Shown piece by piece: positions 41,529 through 54,000 of a stretch of DNA of 64,000 nt. The position numbers and the translations under genes were made by a program. Position 1 is the first letter of the stretch. The number at the start of each line of letters is the position of its first letter. The notes below the pieces were generated by a model that was given only the letters and a program-made list of their open reading frames with translations, ran no database searches and was not told where the DNA came from. Source of the DNA: Balanoglossus misakiensis (lineage: Eukaryota > Hemichordata); contig CM082585.2 of NCBI GenBank assembly GCA_040954595.2, positions 9,176,001 through 9,240,000 of the forward strand, given 5' to 3'.

Positions 41529-44500
41529 ATGTCTGACATGGCTTCCTTGGATGAGTCAGAGACCTGTGCTATGACAGTGGAGGGCAATTCAAATGATACT
41601 GAAGAAAGTAAGTCTAGATTTTAATGTGTTTACACCTACTTAAATACTAGGAAGTTACTTATAAGTTTATGTACATTTCGGGAGGGGGGGGGGGAGCAAA
41701 TATATGTAGGTGATGAAAATAGAAATGTAACTTCAGCAAGATATTTTTCAGCTGCAGCCTTCTGCCCAGTGTCTGCTGTTGACCAATGAGAGTGGTGGAC
41801 TTTAGGAACTGATGTTAAAAAAGAGAATAACATATCAATATATTTAATATACAATGTAATTGTATTTCAGAAAGTGGTGAGCTGAATACAAACGATACAG
41901 AAGCCTCAGTCTCACCAGAAAAGTCAGAAGAACCAGTCCTTCCACCTGATGGGGGCGCCAGACACAATGAACCAAGGCTGATGATCACGCACATTGTCAA
42001 TGAAAACTTCAAATCTTACGCAGGAAAAAGAACCCTTGGACCCTTCCACAAGGTGTGTATCGGAATATCCATTTGCTTTGCCTGCTGAGATTTTATGTCA
42101 AGATACATAAGGGGAGAAGCAAGCATGTCTGTTGAGGGGCTCCAACCATGTTGGTAAGCTGGTAGCACACTAAGCAAGTTTTGTTTTTGTCATTTTTTTG
42201 CCCACAGAACTTTTCCTCCATTGTGGGTCCCAATGGAAGTGGCAAATCCAACGTGATCGATGCCATGCTGTTTGTGTTTGGTTACCGTGCCAACAAGATC
42301 CGTTCCAAGAAAGTGTCTGTTCTTATCCACAATTCCGAGAACCACAAGAACATCACCAGTTGCAGTGTCCATGTTCATTTCCAGAAGATTATTGATCAGG
42401 TAAGGAGTGTGAAGTTTTCAATTTTGGTGTAACCGTCCCTTACACCACCATGGTTTGGTCCAACTCCATTGTTTTATTGAGCTTACATATGATTAAAGGC
42501 AAATAACAATGTCATTATTCTCTCATCTCCAGCCAGGTGATCAGTACGAAGTTGTCCCAAACTCCCAGTTCGTCGTTTCTCGTTCGGCATACCGTGACAA
42601 TACCTCAAACTATTACATCAATGGGCGCAAGACTCCATTCAAAGAAGTTGCCGCTTTGCTGAGATTGGAGGGGATCGATTTGGATCACAATAGATTTCTG
42701 ATCTTGCAGGCAAGCGCTTCAAAAATAATTTACTCTCGAATCTCCTCTAAGAAGCATGAAAATGGGTTGCATATTTAATGGTTAATTCAATGCTTTTCGA
42801 AGTTGAACCCCTAAAGATCTAGTGGCCAGAAAATAGAACAACTTTTGTTTTCAGCCGTGACAGTTTTATGTACGTTTTCTAGGGAGAGGTTGAACAGATT
42901 GCCATGATGAAACCCAAGGCCCCTAATGAACACGAAGAAGGCATGTTGGAATACCTGGAGGACATCATCGGAAGCAGCAAATACAAGGAACCAATCGAGG
43001 AACTCAGCAAGAAAGTGGAAGAACTGAATGAACATAGAGGAGAAAAGGTCAGTTGTAAATTTCACCCTTTCTTTTTTCACCACTATGGTTCAGTCCAAAC
43101 TGATTCATTGTTTTCTATGGCAAGGTTGGACCTCTGAAGAGGGAAGTGGGGGTGAAAGGGTTAAGCTTCACCTAATACCACTGCCATTGATATACAGAAC
43201 TGATGTATTTTAATTTGAATACATTGTTCGGTGAAGTCACCCTTTTTTTTGGTTCGTCCAAATTTTAGCTGAATAGGGTCAAGGTGGTGGAGAAGGAAAA
43301 GGATGAACTTGAAGGAGCCAAGCTGGAAGCTGTGGAGTATCTTTCGATGGAAAACCGCGTCTTCAAGAAGAAGAACACCCTGTTCCAGAAACACTTGTGA
43401 GTTTTTATTCCTGGTTTAACACTGACATTGGTTGAGAAATGAAATGTATTACTCAGTGATGTGAAGCAACATAACTTCACCAATGCTGTGTGTCGGCTTT
43501 TCTTGGCAGGCATAAATTTAATAAAAAAATCATCAAGGTGTCCGAAGAGAGGAAAAAAGCGGAGGCTGAAATAGAGGGAGTGAAGAAACAGATGGATGAT
43601 ATCACAGAGGCTATCAAAATGAAATCCAAGGAACAGAAGAAGATAATCAGGTGAGGATATCTTTTTATTGAAGGTATCTTGTTATTTAAATCTCAACAAA
43701 CAGCACGTCTAATTTTAATCTTTTTTGTTTTAAGGGCAAATGAAAAACTGCAAACCGAAGTCGAAGAGAGGAAGAACGACTTCACAGAGTTTGAAAAAGA
43801 AGACATCAAGACCAGGGAGAATTTGAAACACTCCGCATCTAAAGAAAAGAAACTGCAAAAGGCCCTACGGAAGGAAAAAGAAAAGGTAATGTAAACAAGG
43901 ATTGGCACCACAGTACCAGCTCTCATGGATAAAAACCGTCCCGAGTTTTGTTTGTAACTTGTAATGAGTATATCGAAGAGTTATAATAAATTAAGTAGAT
44001 AACATTTGCTTCTGTAAGGACTTCGAGGCCTACAGGGAAAAACAAAGTAAATTAGAAAAGTTGTCTCCTGATGGCAGTAAATAAAAACTGGCACTCACTA
44101 CTTATTGTCTTTTTTTCTGCAGTTGGAAGAACTGAAAGCTGTGCCGGGAGACAGCCAGAAGCAGATTGAGAAAGCTACTAAAAAGAAAGAAGAGTTGGAA
44201 GCACAGAGGAAGATCGAGGAAGAAAAACTCAGCAAGATTATGGATGGTTTGAAAACAGAAACCCAGGGTTTACAGACGGAAAAAGATGTAAGCATCAGGG
44301 TGTATCTGAGTTCAGCAAATATTTTTTTCTGATAATAGTCGTGATCTAAATTGTTTGACAATACACTGCTGAGCAAATTAACATGGTAACAGTAATGTGT
44401 TACTAAGATTGTTACCAACATCGGTTTCCTTTCTGTGCAGGCGAAAGAGAAAGACTTGATGGAAATACAGAAATCCGTCAATGAAGCCAAGTCCAAAATG

Positions 44501-47500
44501 GATGTGTGTAAATCCGAACTCTCCCTGTACAAAAGTCAGCAAGACGGGTTACTGGGACAGTTGAGTGCCGCCAAGAAGAATTACGAGCATGCCGTGACAA
44601 CTTTGAAAGACAGAAAAAGGTAGAGTGGCCTTTTGGAGTTTGTAAGAAATGTACTTTTCCACCATTCTTGTTTGTTTGGATCATCGGTTCATAAATACCA
44701 CAGCATGGCATACCCAGCTAAAAATTTCTTGTTGTTATACTTTCTTCTGTTTTTCTTCTTTCCAAAACAAAAGTGCTGTGAAGTCTCTCGAAACGAAAAT
44801 TCCGGAAGTGGAGAAAGAACTGCAGAAAGACCGGAAAGAGTTGGGGAAGGCCATAGAGGCAGAGAAATCTGTCACAGATGAGGTGAGCTGATACGTAACC
44901 CTTTGACCACTTTGTTTTCAATTTCCAATGTTAACATGTAATTGTATGTCTGCCCACATCAAAAACTTGTTCTGTGATATCAACAGGTCAGGAAGAACCG
45001 TGTCAAAGTTGAGGAGGCTCGTAGCTCCATGCAGGCATCCAGCAGCCGTGGAGCCGTGCTGGGAGCTGTCATGGGATGGAAAAACTCCGGCAAGATTCCG
45101 GGAATCTTTGGAAGAATGGTGAGTGGCATATCAGACAAACACGTTATAACTCTTTGGATTTTAGTACGACTGATTTGCAAACATGTGATGCCTGGGTAAA
45201 CCATACATTCTATTTCCCTGTGCTAACATGCAGGGCGATTTGGGAGCCATCGATGAGAAGTATGACGTTGCCATATCAACAGCGTGTGGTGCACTGGATC
45301 ACATCATCGTAGATACCATGGATACCGCCACAACCTGCGTGGAGTTCCTCAAGAAACAAAACATTGGCAAAGCGACTTTCTTAGGACTTGATAAGGTACT
45401 GCCAGTTAGCATCTCCACACATCCCAATTATAACACTTATGTTTGTTAAATGTGACAAAAACTTGGATGTATTGGTGTGACATTTCTTGGTTGATATTAC
45501 AAAATCTTGATTTTCTTTCTCTTTTCAGATGAAGACGTTCGAAACCCAGGCAAATAATAAGATCAAAACGTAAGTTTTTACATTGCACACGATTTTTACA
45601 CTGTATGTTTGCACATTCTCCAATTTGAACCATTATCCCTCAAATCCATGAAGTAAGACAAAACAGTCGGGTAACTTGTATTTTTTTTTTTCCTTCCAGA
45701 CCTGAGAATGCACCACGTTTGTTCGACCTGGTCAAAGTTGAAGACAAGCGGTTGTTGACGGCATTTTATTTTGCCCTGCGCAACACACTGGTGGCTGAGG
45801 ACTTGGATCAGGCAACAAGGATAGCGTTCCACGGATCCAAACGGTGGCGAGTCGTCACATTGTCTGGACAACTTATTGACCAATCAGGTCAGTGATCTCA
45901 AATACTGAAAACCTAATAAATTTCTGATGGTATTCTTATATTTTGTCTTTGAAGGGACTGTAACAACATGGCCACTATAGACAAGTGGCCACAATATAGA
46001 GGTGGCCACTAACACAGGTTCGACTTAAACATCTCTCTCCTTGACATCCCAGGTACAATGAGTGGTGGTGGCACCAGAGTGGCAAAGGGAAGGATGGGAT
46101 CAGCCGTGGTCGGCGACGTCAGACAAGAGGATGTGGAGAAGATGGAGAAGATGCTGAATGCCGAGATGAAGCAGGCGGAGCGTTGCCACAACGACAAGAT
46201 CCAGCTGGAGGAGAGGGTGGAGAAGTTGGAGAAGAGCTTGATGGATATGCGACACAGCTTTGAAAAATACCACATGGATATCAAGGTGGGTCTGGAATCC
46301 TTTGTCTGTTAGTCGTATCATTGTGCATCAGATTTACCCAACAGTTTCTCATTTTCCCCTCTTGAACATTTTTCCCCTCCGTTTCTTTCCGTGCAGGCCT
46401 CGGTGGAACAAGAAGCAACTTCCAAGACACAGGTGAAAGAACTGGAGGAGCAAGTTGCAGCCAGCGCACCAGACAAGAAGAAACTTGCTGAGATGGAAAA
46501 GGCATTCCAAGGAAAGAAGCAAGGTGAGTAAAGATGTCACTGACAGCCCAAGTTTCCAAAAATCAAGAATGGCAGTTTTAAGCAATTTTTCAAATGACAC
46601 CTTGGTTTTGTTTTTATTTCTCTCACTCCTGAAAGATTACGACAAAGTGGCCGGGGCAGCAGCCAAGATCGAGGCTGAAGTGCAGAAACTACACAAGCAG
46701 ATCATGGACATCGGCGGAGCCAAGCTGAATTCCCAGCAGGCCAAGCTGGACAATGTTACCATGGAAATCGACAAATGCACCGGGGCTATCACGAAGGCCA
46801 ACGTGGCCATCAAGAGCTCGGAGAGGTAAAGTGTGAAGTTTTGAGATCTGGTCAAGATGTCTGCATTTGGTTTTATTTGTGCGTGTTACTTAGTAAGAAG
46901 TCTGGCCATCTCTGGCAGAAATTGTAAGAATGTTACCTATTGACCTTTGAACTTGCCTCAGATGAAGAAAAGAGTGATGTCATAGGTGTCATGATATAAT
47001 TTTGAAAGTGTTACTCTACACTGTGTTCTTTGCATTTTTTTTAGGAATGTCAAGAAAGCGGAAGACAAAATCGAGTCTACCGAGAACGAAATTGAGGAGA
47101 ACCGAGAATCTATGAAGAAACTTGAAGAAAGATTCCAGGCACTCGAAGCCGAGGCCACCGAAGTTCTTCAGGCATACACTGAGGCACAAGAGAAACTGAA
47201 AGAAGTCAGCGCTGTCTTGGAAGAATCCAAAGGTAGAATTCAGATACACTAACAAGTGACAAATACCAAGTAATTCTCAATTTCTATGCAACCATCACCA
47301 AATAACCACTTGCCTCGTGTTGTCACGTTACAGTTGAGGTGACGCAGCTACAGGCCAAGCAGAATGAGATGAAGAAGGAGTATTTGGAAGTGTCGCATGG
47401 TGTGGAGAAGTGGGACAACTTGTTGAAGGAAAACCAGCAGAAAATCAAACATTTCAAGAGAGAGGTTGGTTTTCAATCAATTTCTAATCCTAATAAAATG

Positions 47501-49056
47501 GCCAGTTCCGATCACACTTTGTTTAGGGTGACATAATATTTTTAAATCTGATGTTGAAATTACTTAGTGCTGACATGGAATATTTCTGTCATTTCAGATT
47601 GGCAAACTGGAACTTCACCAGGTGGAAGGTGAAGAGATGAAAGAACTGCCGACTCTGTCAGAAGAGGATCTTGAAGAAGTTGATCCGGAGAAAGTAGAGT
47701 ATGAAATCGCTGTCGTGGAGGAAGACCTGCAGAAGATGAAACCAAACATGGCTGCCATTGCTGAATACAAAAAGAAGGTTCTGTAGTGTTTTTCAAAATT
47801 TATTCTTAATTTTCCCATTGTAGTGTTTTAGTTGTGGTGTTTAATATTCATTGGACTTTCGGATTCAAACATGACATTTGACATTATATTGGCTATTTCG
47901 GTTTCTACAGACTATTTGTGTTGTTCTGCTGAATGAGTTGTATAGAGCACATGGGATCATATCATATACACATTCGAGCAAAAGAATGACTGAATGATTT
48001 TTTATTGATGAACAGGAGGAGCTATACTTGGCACGAGTCGGAGAGTTGGACGACATCACCGATCAGAGGGACAAGAAACGCAAGGAACACGAAGACCTGC
48101 GGAAGGAGAGACTCACCATGTTCATGGCTGGGTTCAGCGTGATCACCAACAAACTGAAAGAGATGTACCAGATGATTACGTTGGGTGGGGATGCAGAGCT
48201 GGAGCTGGTCGATAGTTTGGATCCATTCTCTGAGGGTATCGTGTTCAGGTAAGCAGCGAGTGCCTATCTCACACCCTGAAAAGATATGTTATTATGATTT
48301 ACTGGATGCTGTCATGTTGTTTGCCCGTCACCTGACAATGCCGTTGGTCACATGGCCAGATCATGTGATTGATATTAAAGAACTAGGTAATGAAGCTGAC
48401 TCTACGTATCTGAAAACTGAAAAAAAAATTGCTTACTTATTCGTATAAGTGACTTATAATTGTTACTCTGTTGCAGTGTGCGTCCTCCCAAGAAAAGCTG
48501 GAAGAACATCTCCAATCTGTCCGGAGGAGAGAAGACACTCAGCTCGTTAGCGTTAGTCTTTGCTCTTCATCACTACAAACCAACACCTCTATATGTCATG
48601 GATGAGATCGATGCAGCCTTGGATTTCAAGAATGTCTCCATCGTGGGAAACTACATCAAGGTAAGCTGATACCTCTTATCCCTATCATCCCTAGAAAACC
48701 AGTGTTATGACCCATGCACTCATTTGTTCAATATAGCCAAGTAGACTATACCACTAGGTAATAGGGATGGGCAGGGTCATGTATGATATTATTTCCGAAA
48801 GTACACTTTTTTGTGAAGTGAAAGACTATTCATATACACAATTTTTGCAATGGAACTGACAGTTGAACTGACATGTAATTTTTTGTTTTCTTCACAGGAA
48901 AGGACAAAGAATGCCCAATTTATAATCATCTCGCTGCGTAACAACATGTTCGAGTTGGCCGACAGACTGATTGGAATCTACAAAACGGACAACTGCACAA
49001 AGAGTGTCACTATCAATCCCAAAGTAATGGCGCAGGATACCCCTGTACAGGGCTAG
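41529..49056 (+). CDS. SMC4: Condensin ATPase subunit SMC4
   Basis: 24 coding exons: 41529-41607, 41871-42052, 42208-42399, 42533-42709, 42883-43047, 43269-43396, 43510-43650, 43735-43885, 44123-44287, 44441-44619, 44774-44882, 44987-45118, 45234-45395, 45529-45569, 45700-45887, 46053-46285, 46397-46523, 46636-46825, 47045-47232, 47334-47464, 47598-47777, 48016-48248, 48477-48660 and 48898-49056. They encode 1271 residues (human 1288). ENFKSYAG and Walker [10 protein letters not shown] (94-102) form the N-terminal head half. A long coiled coil follows, then a hinge (about 570-730) with [15 protein letters not shown] and GTMSGGGT. A second coiled coil precedes the C-terminal half with signature [20 protein letters not shown] and Walker [13 protein letters not shown]. 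It pairs with SMC2 in condensin to compact mitotic chromosomes. The intron after 42709 has a GC donor. Confidence 0.97.
42429..42479. mobile_element. MITE fragment G, TTAA/CCCTTT family
   Basis: GTAACCGTCCCTTACACCACC followed by ATGGTTTGGTCCAA and CCATTGTTTT matches one half of the family in reverse orientation. The other half is missing. It lies in an SMC4 intron. Confidence 0.5.
43060..43164. mobile_element. MITE copy E, TTAA/CCCTTT family, inverted orientation
   Basis: It reads CACCCTTT, CACCACTATGGTTCAGTCCA, TTGTTTTCTATGG and GGTTGGACCTCTGAAGAGGG, and ends GGGGGTGAAAGGGTTAA. It lies in the SMC4 intron after 43047. Confidence 0.75.
45954..46026. mobile_element. Fragment of the TA-flanked CAGTCAAACC MITE
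   Basis: GGGACTGTAAC, TGGCCACTATAGACA, AATATAGAGGTGGCCACTAA and ACAGGTTCGACTTA match the reverse complement of one half of the element at 54613-54795. It lies in an SMC4 intron and ends 26 bases before the exon at 46053. Confidence 0.65.
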
Positions 49057-49457
49057 TCTTCAGCTAATTTTGTTATGTAAAAATACAAAGACACTGCCAT
49101 TTAATATAGTCTGGTTTACCCATGATCACTGCCCTGATTTCATTCATCCGATTGCTTCACTACTGTGACTGGACTTCAACATTATGAATTGGGGGGTTGC
49201 AGGGTCAATGCCTTGGAAACAGGATAGTAGCTAGGAAACTAAAGTAATCATGACAACAAGTTGATATTTCCACTGATGAGATTATCTCTATGGTCTAATG
49301 AGATACATGTAAATGGTATTTCAGTTTAAGTTGATAAATGTAATACTTCAAAAACATCTCTCACTTTAATTTATTAAACTATTCATTCTTTCTGTCTTCT
49401 TTATAACTTTCTTTTCAACATTCACTGAATTTTGTACATTAGGGTATTGTTGTGTGA

Positions 49458-49463
49458 AATAAA
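49458..49463 (+). terminator. Poly(A) signal of SMC4
   Basis: AATAAA lies about 400 bases after the stop codon, followed by an A-rich stretch and then a GT/T-rich region. Confidence 0.6.
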
Positions 49464-51049
49464 AAAAAGTATTACAAAAGTTCTGTCTCAGGTCAACACT
49501 GCCTTAAATAGCGCTATTGTTTTGTTTCAATTAATAGGGCGTGAAGGTAAATAATTACAATCGACCAAAACAAACAATGAGATGTGCTGAAACTCTTTAT
49601 CGGATTAGTTCCACTACTTTCGTCAACAAAACAGTAATTCTGGTGTTTGCGGCCAGATTGGGTTGAGTGTTTCTGCTGATTGACAGATACACAGTAGATT
49701 GAAGTAACAAGTCATATGCCGTGATTACGTAATTTAACTGTCCCAAGCCAACATTGCCATCTCTATTATCTGAGATGTGCAAATAAGCGAAAACTGTTGA
49801 TAATCGAGTCGATAATCTGAAATTGCTGATAATAGACACGGTCATTGGAGAATAATCATAATATTGACGAAATATGTTGGACAGGCCGGCGGACTGTGTA
49901 GCATGCAACAATGATATGCATGGTTGACGAACCATGAGTACGCGTGTTAAAAAGCACAAAGGACAATAAATGCCGTTTAAGAAACGCTTAAGAAATGTCA
50001 AATATTCGAAATTTCTGCATGGGTACAAGACACACTTCACGAAGCAGTGTTAACCCGTCTGGAACATGGAAATAAACGGGCGCAAACGATTTTTTTATGC
50101 GAAAAGTTTTGAGTACGTAAATGGCGCCTCCTGTGGTTAATTTGGGTTCAAATTTAAAAAGTCCCTTTTTTAATGTATTTTTTTTTGTTTCTTTTATAAA
50201 ATGAATACATATCACAGCGCTGCAACACAATCAACTACCGTACTTTGTAATACGGTGTGACCATCAGTTACCATGGTTTTCATCAATATAATGCGTATAC
50301 AATGTGATATCTCAGGCTCCATATAGTACAGGGGCACAGGAGAAAAACAAAAGAAATCTCTCGTCAAGGCTATGCCTGTCATTGCTGCAATGAACATTGA
50401 AATTGATTCACGTAAGTCTGGTTTTGTTGAGTTCAGAAAGCAAATGCGACGTCAAATAAATTGACTGGTCGCAAGCTATATTTACAAATTCTTCAGAGAT
50501 ATGGATTTGATCCATTTAATGCAAATACTCAGTGATACGCTTGCGTGAGCTGTCATCATTACGTATTGATGTACCAGTCGATCACCGTTGCTTTGGACGC
50601 TTTTCTTCTGTCATGCAAATTACCTCTCCATTCAAAGTAAAGTTTTTGTTACTAAGTGGTCAAAGCACCGCTGTTTACACAGTAATCAATGCGCGAGAAC
50701 TAAATATTTCAAAGTCCAATCAGCGGCCCGACGCGTGGTGTCATGTCAATTATTTTGCTCGAAATTGCACGTTTTTAATGTATAAATTGACAAGAAACGT
50801 CAAGAGAATTTGGAAAGGTTGTTGTTAAAACCGCGTACTACTGCCTGACAGCGGATGGATACAGGATCCCTCGAAACTTTCACATGTAAACATTACCATC
50901 ATGGCGGAGCTCTGACAAGTGTAGACGACGCGACGTGACGACCGACACCCCCGTCGATGTTTTCACACTTATTTACTTACCAATATGCACCGTTCCGTCC
51001 GTTAACTACGGTGCCAGTTACTGTCAAGTATCGCCGTCCATAGCAGCCA
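49464..51049. other. Spacer between SMC4 and the next plus-strand gene
   Basis: One 147-codon open frame on the minus strand (49597-50040) has no recognisable motif. The last 180 bases become CpG-rich (GACGACGCGACGTGACGACC near 50,924), which fits the promoter and 5'UTR of the gene starting at 51050. Confidence 0.4.
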
Positions 51050-54000
51050 ATGTCACAGCATAGAGGTAGGAACATGACCAAGGGAGCGGAACAACGGCAG
51101 GGCTCGGGCTCGGGCAGACTTAAAAACAGTCGGAATCTCCGGTACCTCAACCTATCGTTCGGGAGTGGGACCAACTCTTCGTCTTCATCCTATACGTCGA
51201 AGAGCAACGGGCACAGACCGCACGGTGGTTATAAAGGTAGGCATCGCACTTACGAAAACCCGAGTGTGTCTGCTGCCAACTGTGGAGGTGTGACCCTAAA
51301 ATTTTTAACACATATTACGTATATGTGTGAAGTATATGATTAGACATTTCAACTGACCGACAAGTGTACTCTACTCTGTCCCGTTATTAACAATTTTGAC
51401 AGACGTATGTCTGTGTCTGTAACACCTGTCGTGTTACTCAATCAGGCAGTCAGGTATATCACAGGACTTACTGGAAATTTTAAATTGGTTCCAGTCTTGT
51501 CAAATCAGACTCGGACTCATGTATATTAAAACTCAGTAGCGCGAAATGAACATCATGTCGATTGCAGATGATACATTTTCTGATGGATAGTGTTAATAAA
51601 CAAGTGGTAAAATTATATGATGCACGCGAGAAAAAATAAACTGTTGCATAGTATGACTGCTGATCACAGAATTTGTATAGAGAACTGTGTATTAAAGTCA
51701 AATTATGCGACTACTAACAAACAACCAGAGATTCATGCCAAAAATGTCTGAAAGTCTTGACTGAATCTCTGACCGCGTTAGTCTCCATCCCTATATTTAA
51801 CCCTTTCATCACCATGGTTTGGTCCAAATACATTGACTTCTATGGTAAAGTGGGACCTTTAAATATGGAAACAGGTAAAGGGGTCAAAGAGTAAATCACA
51901 TTGAACAATAGCAATATATTTCTGCAGAATGAATAAGAATTAACCCAGTTGTTTTTGGAAACTATTTGAATTAGCGTTTTATTTACCCAATCTACTGATA
52001 TCATCAAGTCTTATGAAGTATGTGAATTTTCAAAAAGACATTGTGGTGATCATGAGATATGTGCAAGCTGAATGTTTTTCACCTCTGCTAAGCAATCCAT
52101 TAACTTGTGAAGTGTTTTGGCCTATTTTGCTGTAATTCTACTCTGCATCCAAATAGAGACATAAGTACGTACAGTGTTGAAGGGCGTTGAGGGTACTATG
52201 GCGTTATCAACAGGCGGTTTGAAAATACTCTCCCGATCGCCATGCAGCCAGGGTACCCAGGCTAATACAAATAAGTAGACAGTTGGACATACAGTGACGC
52301 AATCCATAAAGTTGTTAAAGCACTTGTGCATTGTGAAGGAGTTTGAACAAATGGTCTCAAAATGGTTTAGTATCCCGTCTGGAGTAGGTCGGAGCCTGGT
52401 TGTGAAGGGGGTTCGGTACACAATTCATTGTCAGGTCTCTAGCCTACGCTGTTTACCTCAACTTTTATGCGACTAATCCTAAAGCACAACAAAAGTCCGC
52501 CAAACAAGAAGACTACTTGTGTTTGCTTGAAAATCGGCCAGAAACAAGAGATTTGTGGTAATGCCTCAAGAGCTCAAGCTTTAGTGCAAGCGTTATTAAA
52601 TTGTTGAAACATGCCAGAAATGTGTAGTACCGTTGCAAATTATTTCAATCGGAAAGCAAAATAAAGATGTTGTGGTCGCCGACACAAAGGAAAGCCCACA
52701 AAAACCCATTGAGTGCATACGTGCATGTCGTACGTACGTGTATTGCCCTCTTCACAGTCGGCTGCCGAACGGCAAAAGCGTACAGGCGTAATGTTACACT
52801 CGCTCAGGTAGGAGTGACACAGCCTCTCTGTAATTCGAACACTGGGGTGGTCACAGGGCACGCATGCAAACACCTCAGCAAAAACACAACCGATTGTTGT
52901 GGGAGATTGTGGAACAGTGTTTCTTGCTGAAAATAACAGTCGCTTTGAAAAGATGGCGCCATGTTATACCATCCGTTCTAAGCTGAGGGATAAACGGACG
53001 AGCTAGCACGTTTACTTCTCACGTAACGTTATAATTGTTCAAGACCTAAATGTACAGATTTTCAGTAAAAATAAAAATTTCAAGATCAGTTCTTATCCTC
53101 TTAATATAATCCTTGAAAATCATTTAATTATTTATCATCACTGAATGATTCATTTCAATTCAAATGTTAAACGAAATTTGGGTCACTTTATTGAAGGTTA
53201 AACGTTTTCATTATCGGAAAAACTCGGCGGTTAAACGTGTTGAACAATAGGTTCGTACATACACATGTCTCTATGAGATATTTTACGATTCAGCACAATA
53301 CCATTATTCTCTCCTTTTGTTGTTGAAGTCACCTTTTCAGAAATAAAAAGCTACGCTGGCTGAATGTCAAATCTGCTGACAAAACACTACAATGTCAAGT
53401 CAATTGACAAAACACGCTCAATGAGTTGACTGTTGTCAGAGGCTCATTTGTATCATTTCCTTCCTTTGGATGTAATTTATTAAGTGCCAACAGTGAACTG
53501 AATTAGCGTCATTTACATGAAACACAGAAAGTAGGTTATCCAACCACCTGCGCCTTCCAGTTTATGATCTCCGAGCCGTGCTGGTGACACAAATCTTACA
53601 TGTACCGTAAATACACTCTGGGCAGTTACAACTGTCTCCCTGCGGTTATAGATAATGTTGTAGTGACATGATTAAATTTTATAATATTATGCAACATTAG
53701 TGCCTTGCTTTTAAGAGTGCATGAAATTAAAGGTTAAAACATACTTTGATAACCAGTAAGACAGTATATTTCAGCACTACAGAAAAATATGACATTGAGA
53801 ACCGGTGATGGCAACCATTAGCAGGTATTACATTGTTCAGAGGACGGTACACTTCTGGTATTTTCTGAGAATTCTAGTAAAGTGCATTAAAATTTTGTCA
53901 GATTCTCGATGATTGTGTGACTGGATAAGCATGAAAAATGAAACAGAAAGCCAAATTCTGTATACAGGTAAATAAAAAGGAATTCTAAAACGTGTTCTAG

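Noticed and set aside
49597-50040. 147-codon minus-strand frame downstream of SMC4
   Set aside because: No motif, signal or membrane pattern, and no splice partners; its length is possible by chance in AT-rich DNA.
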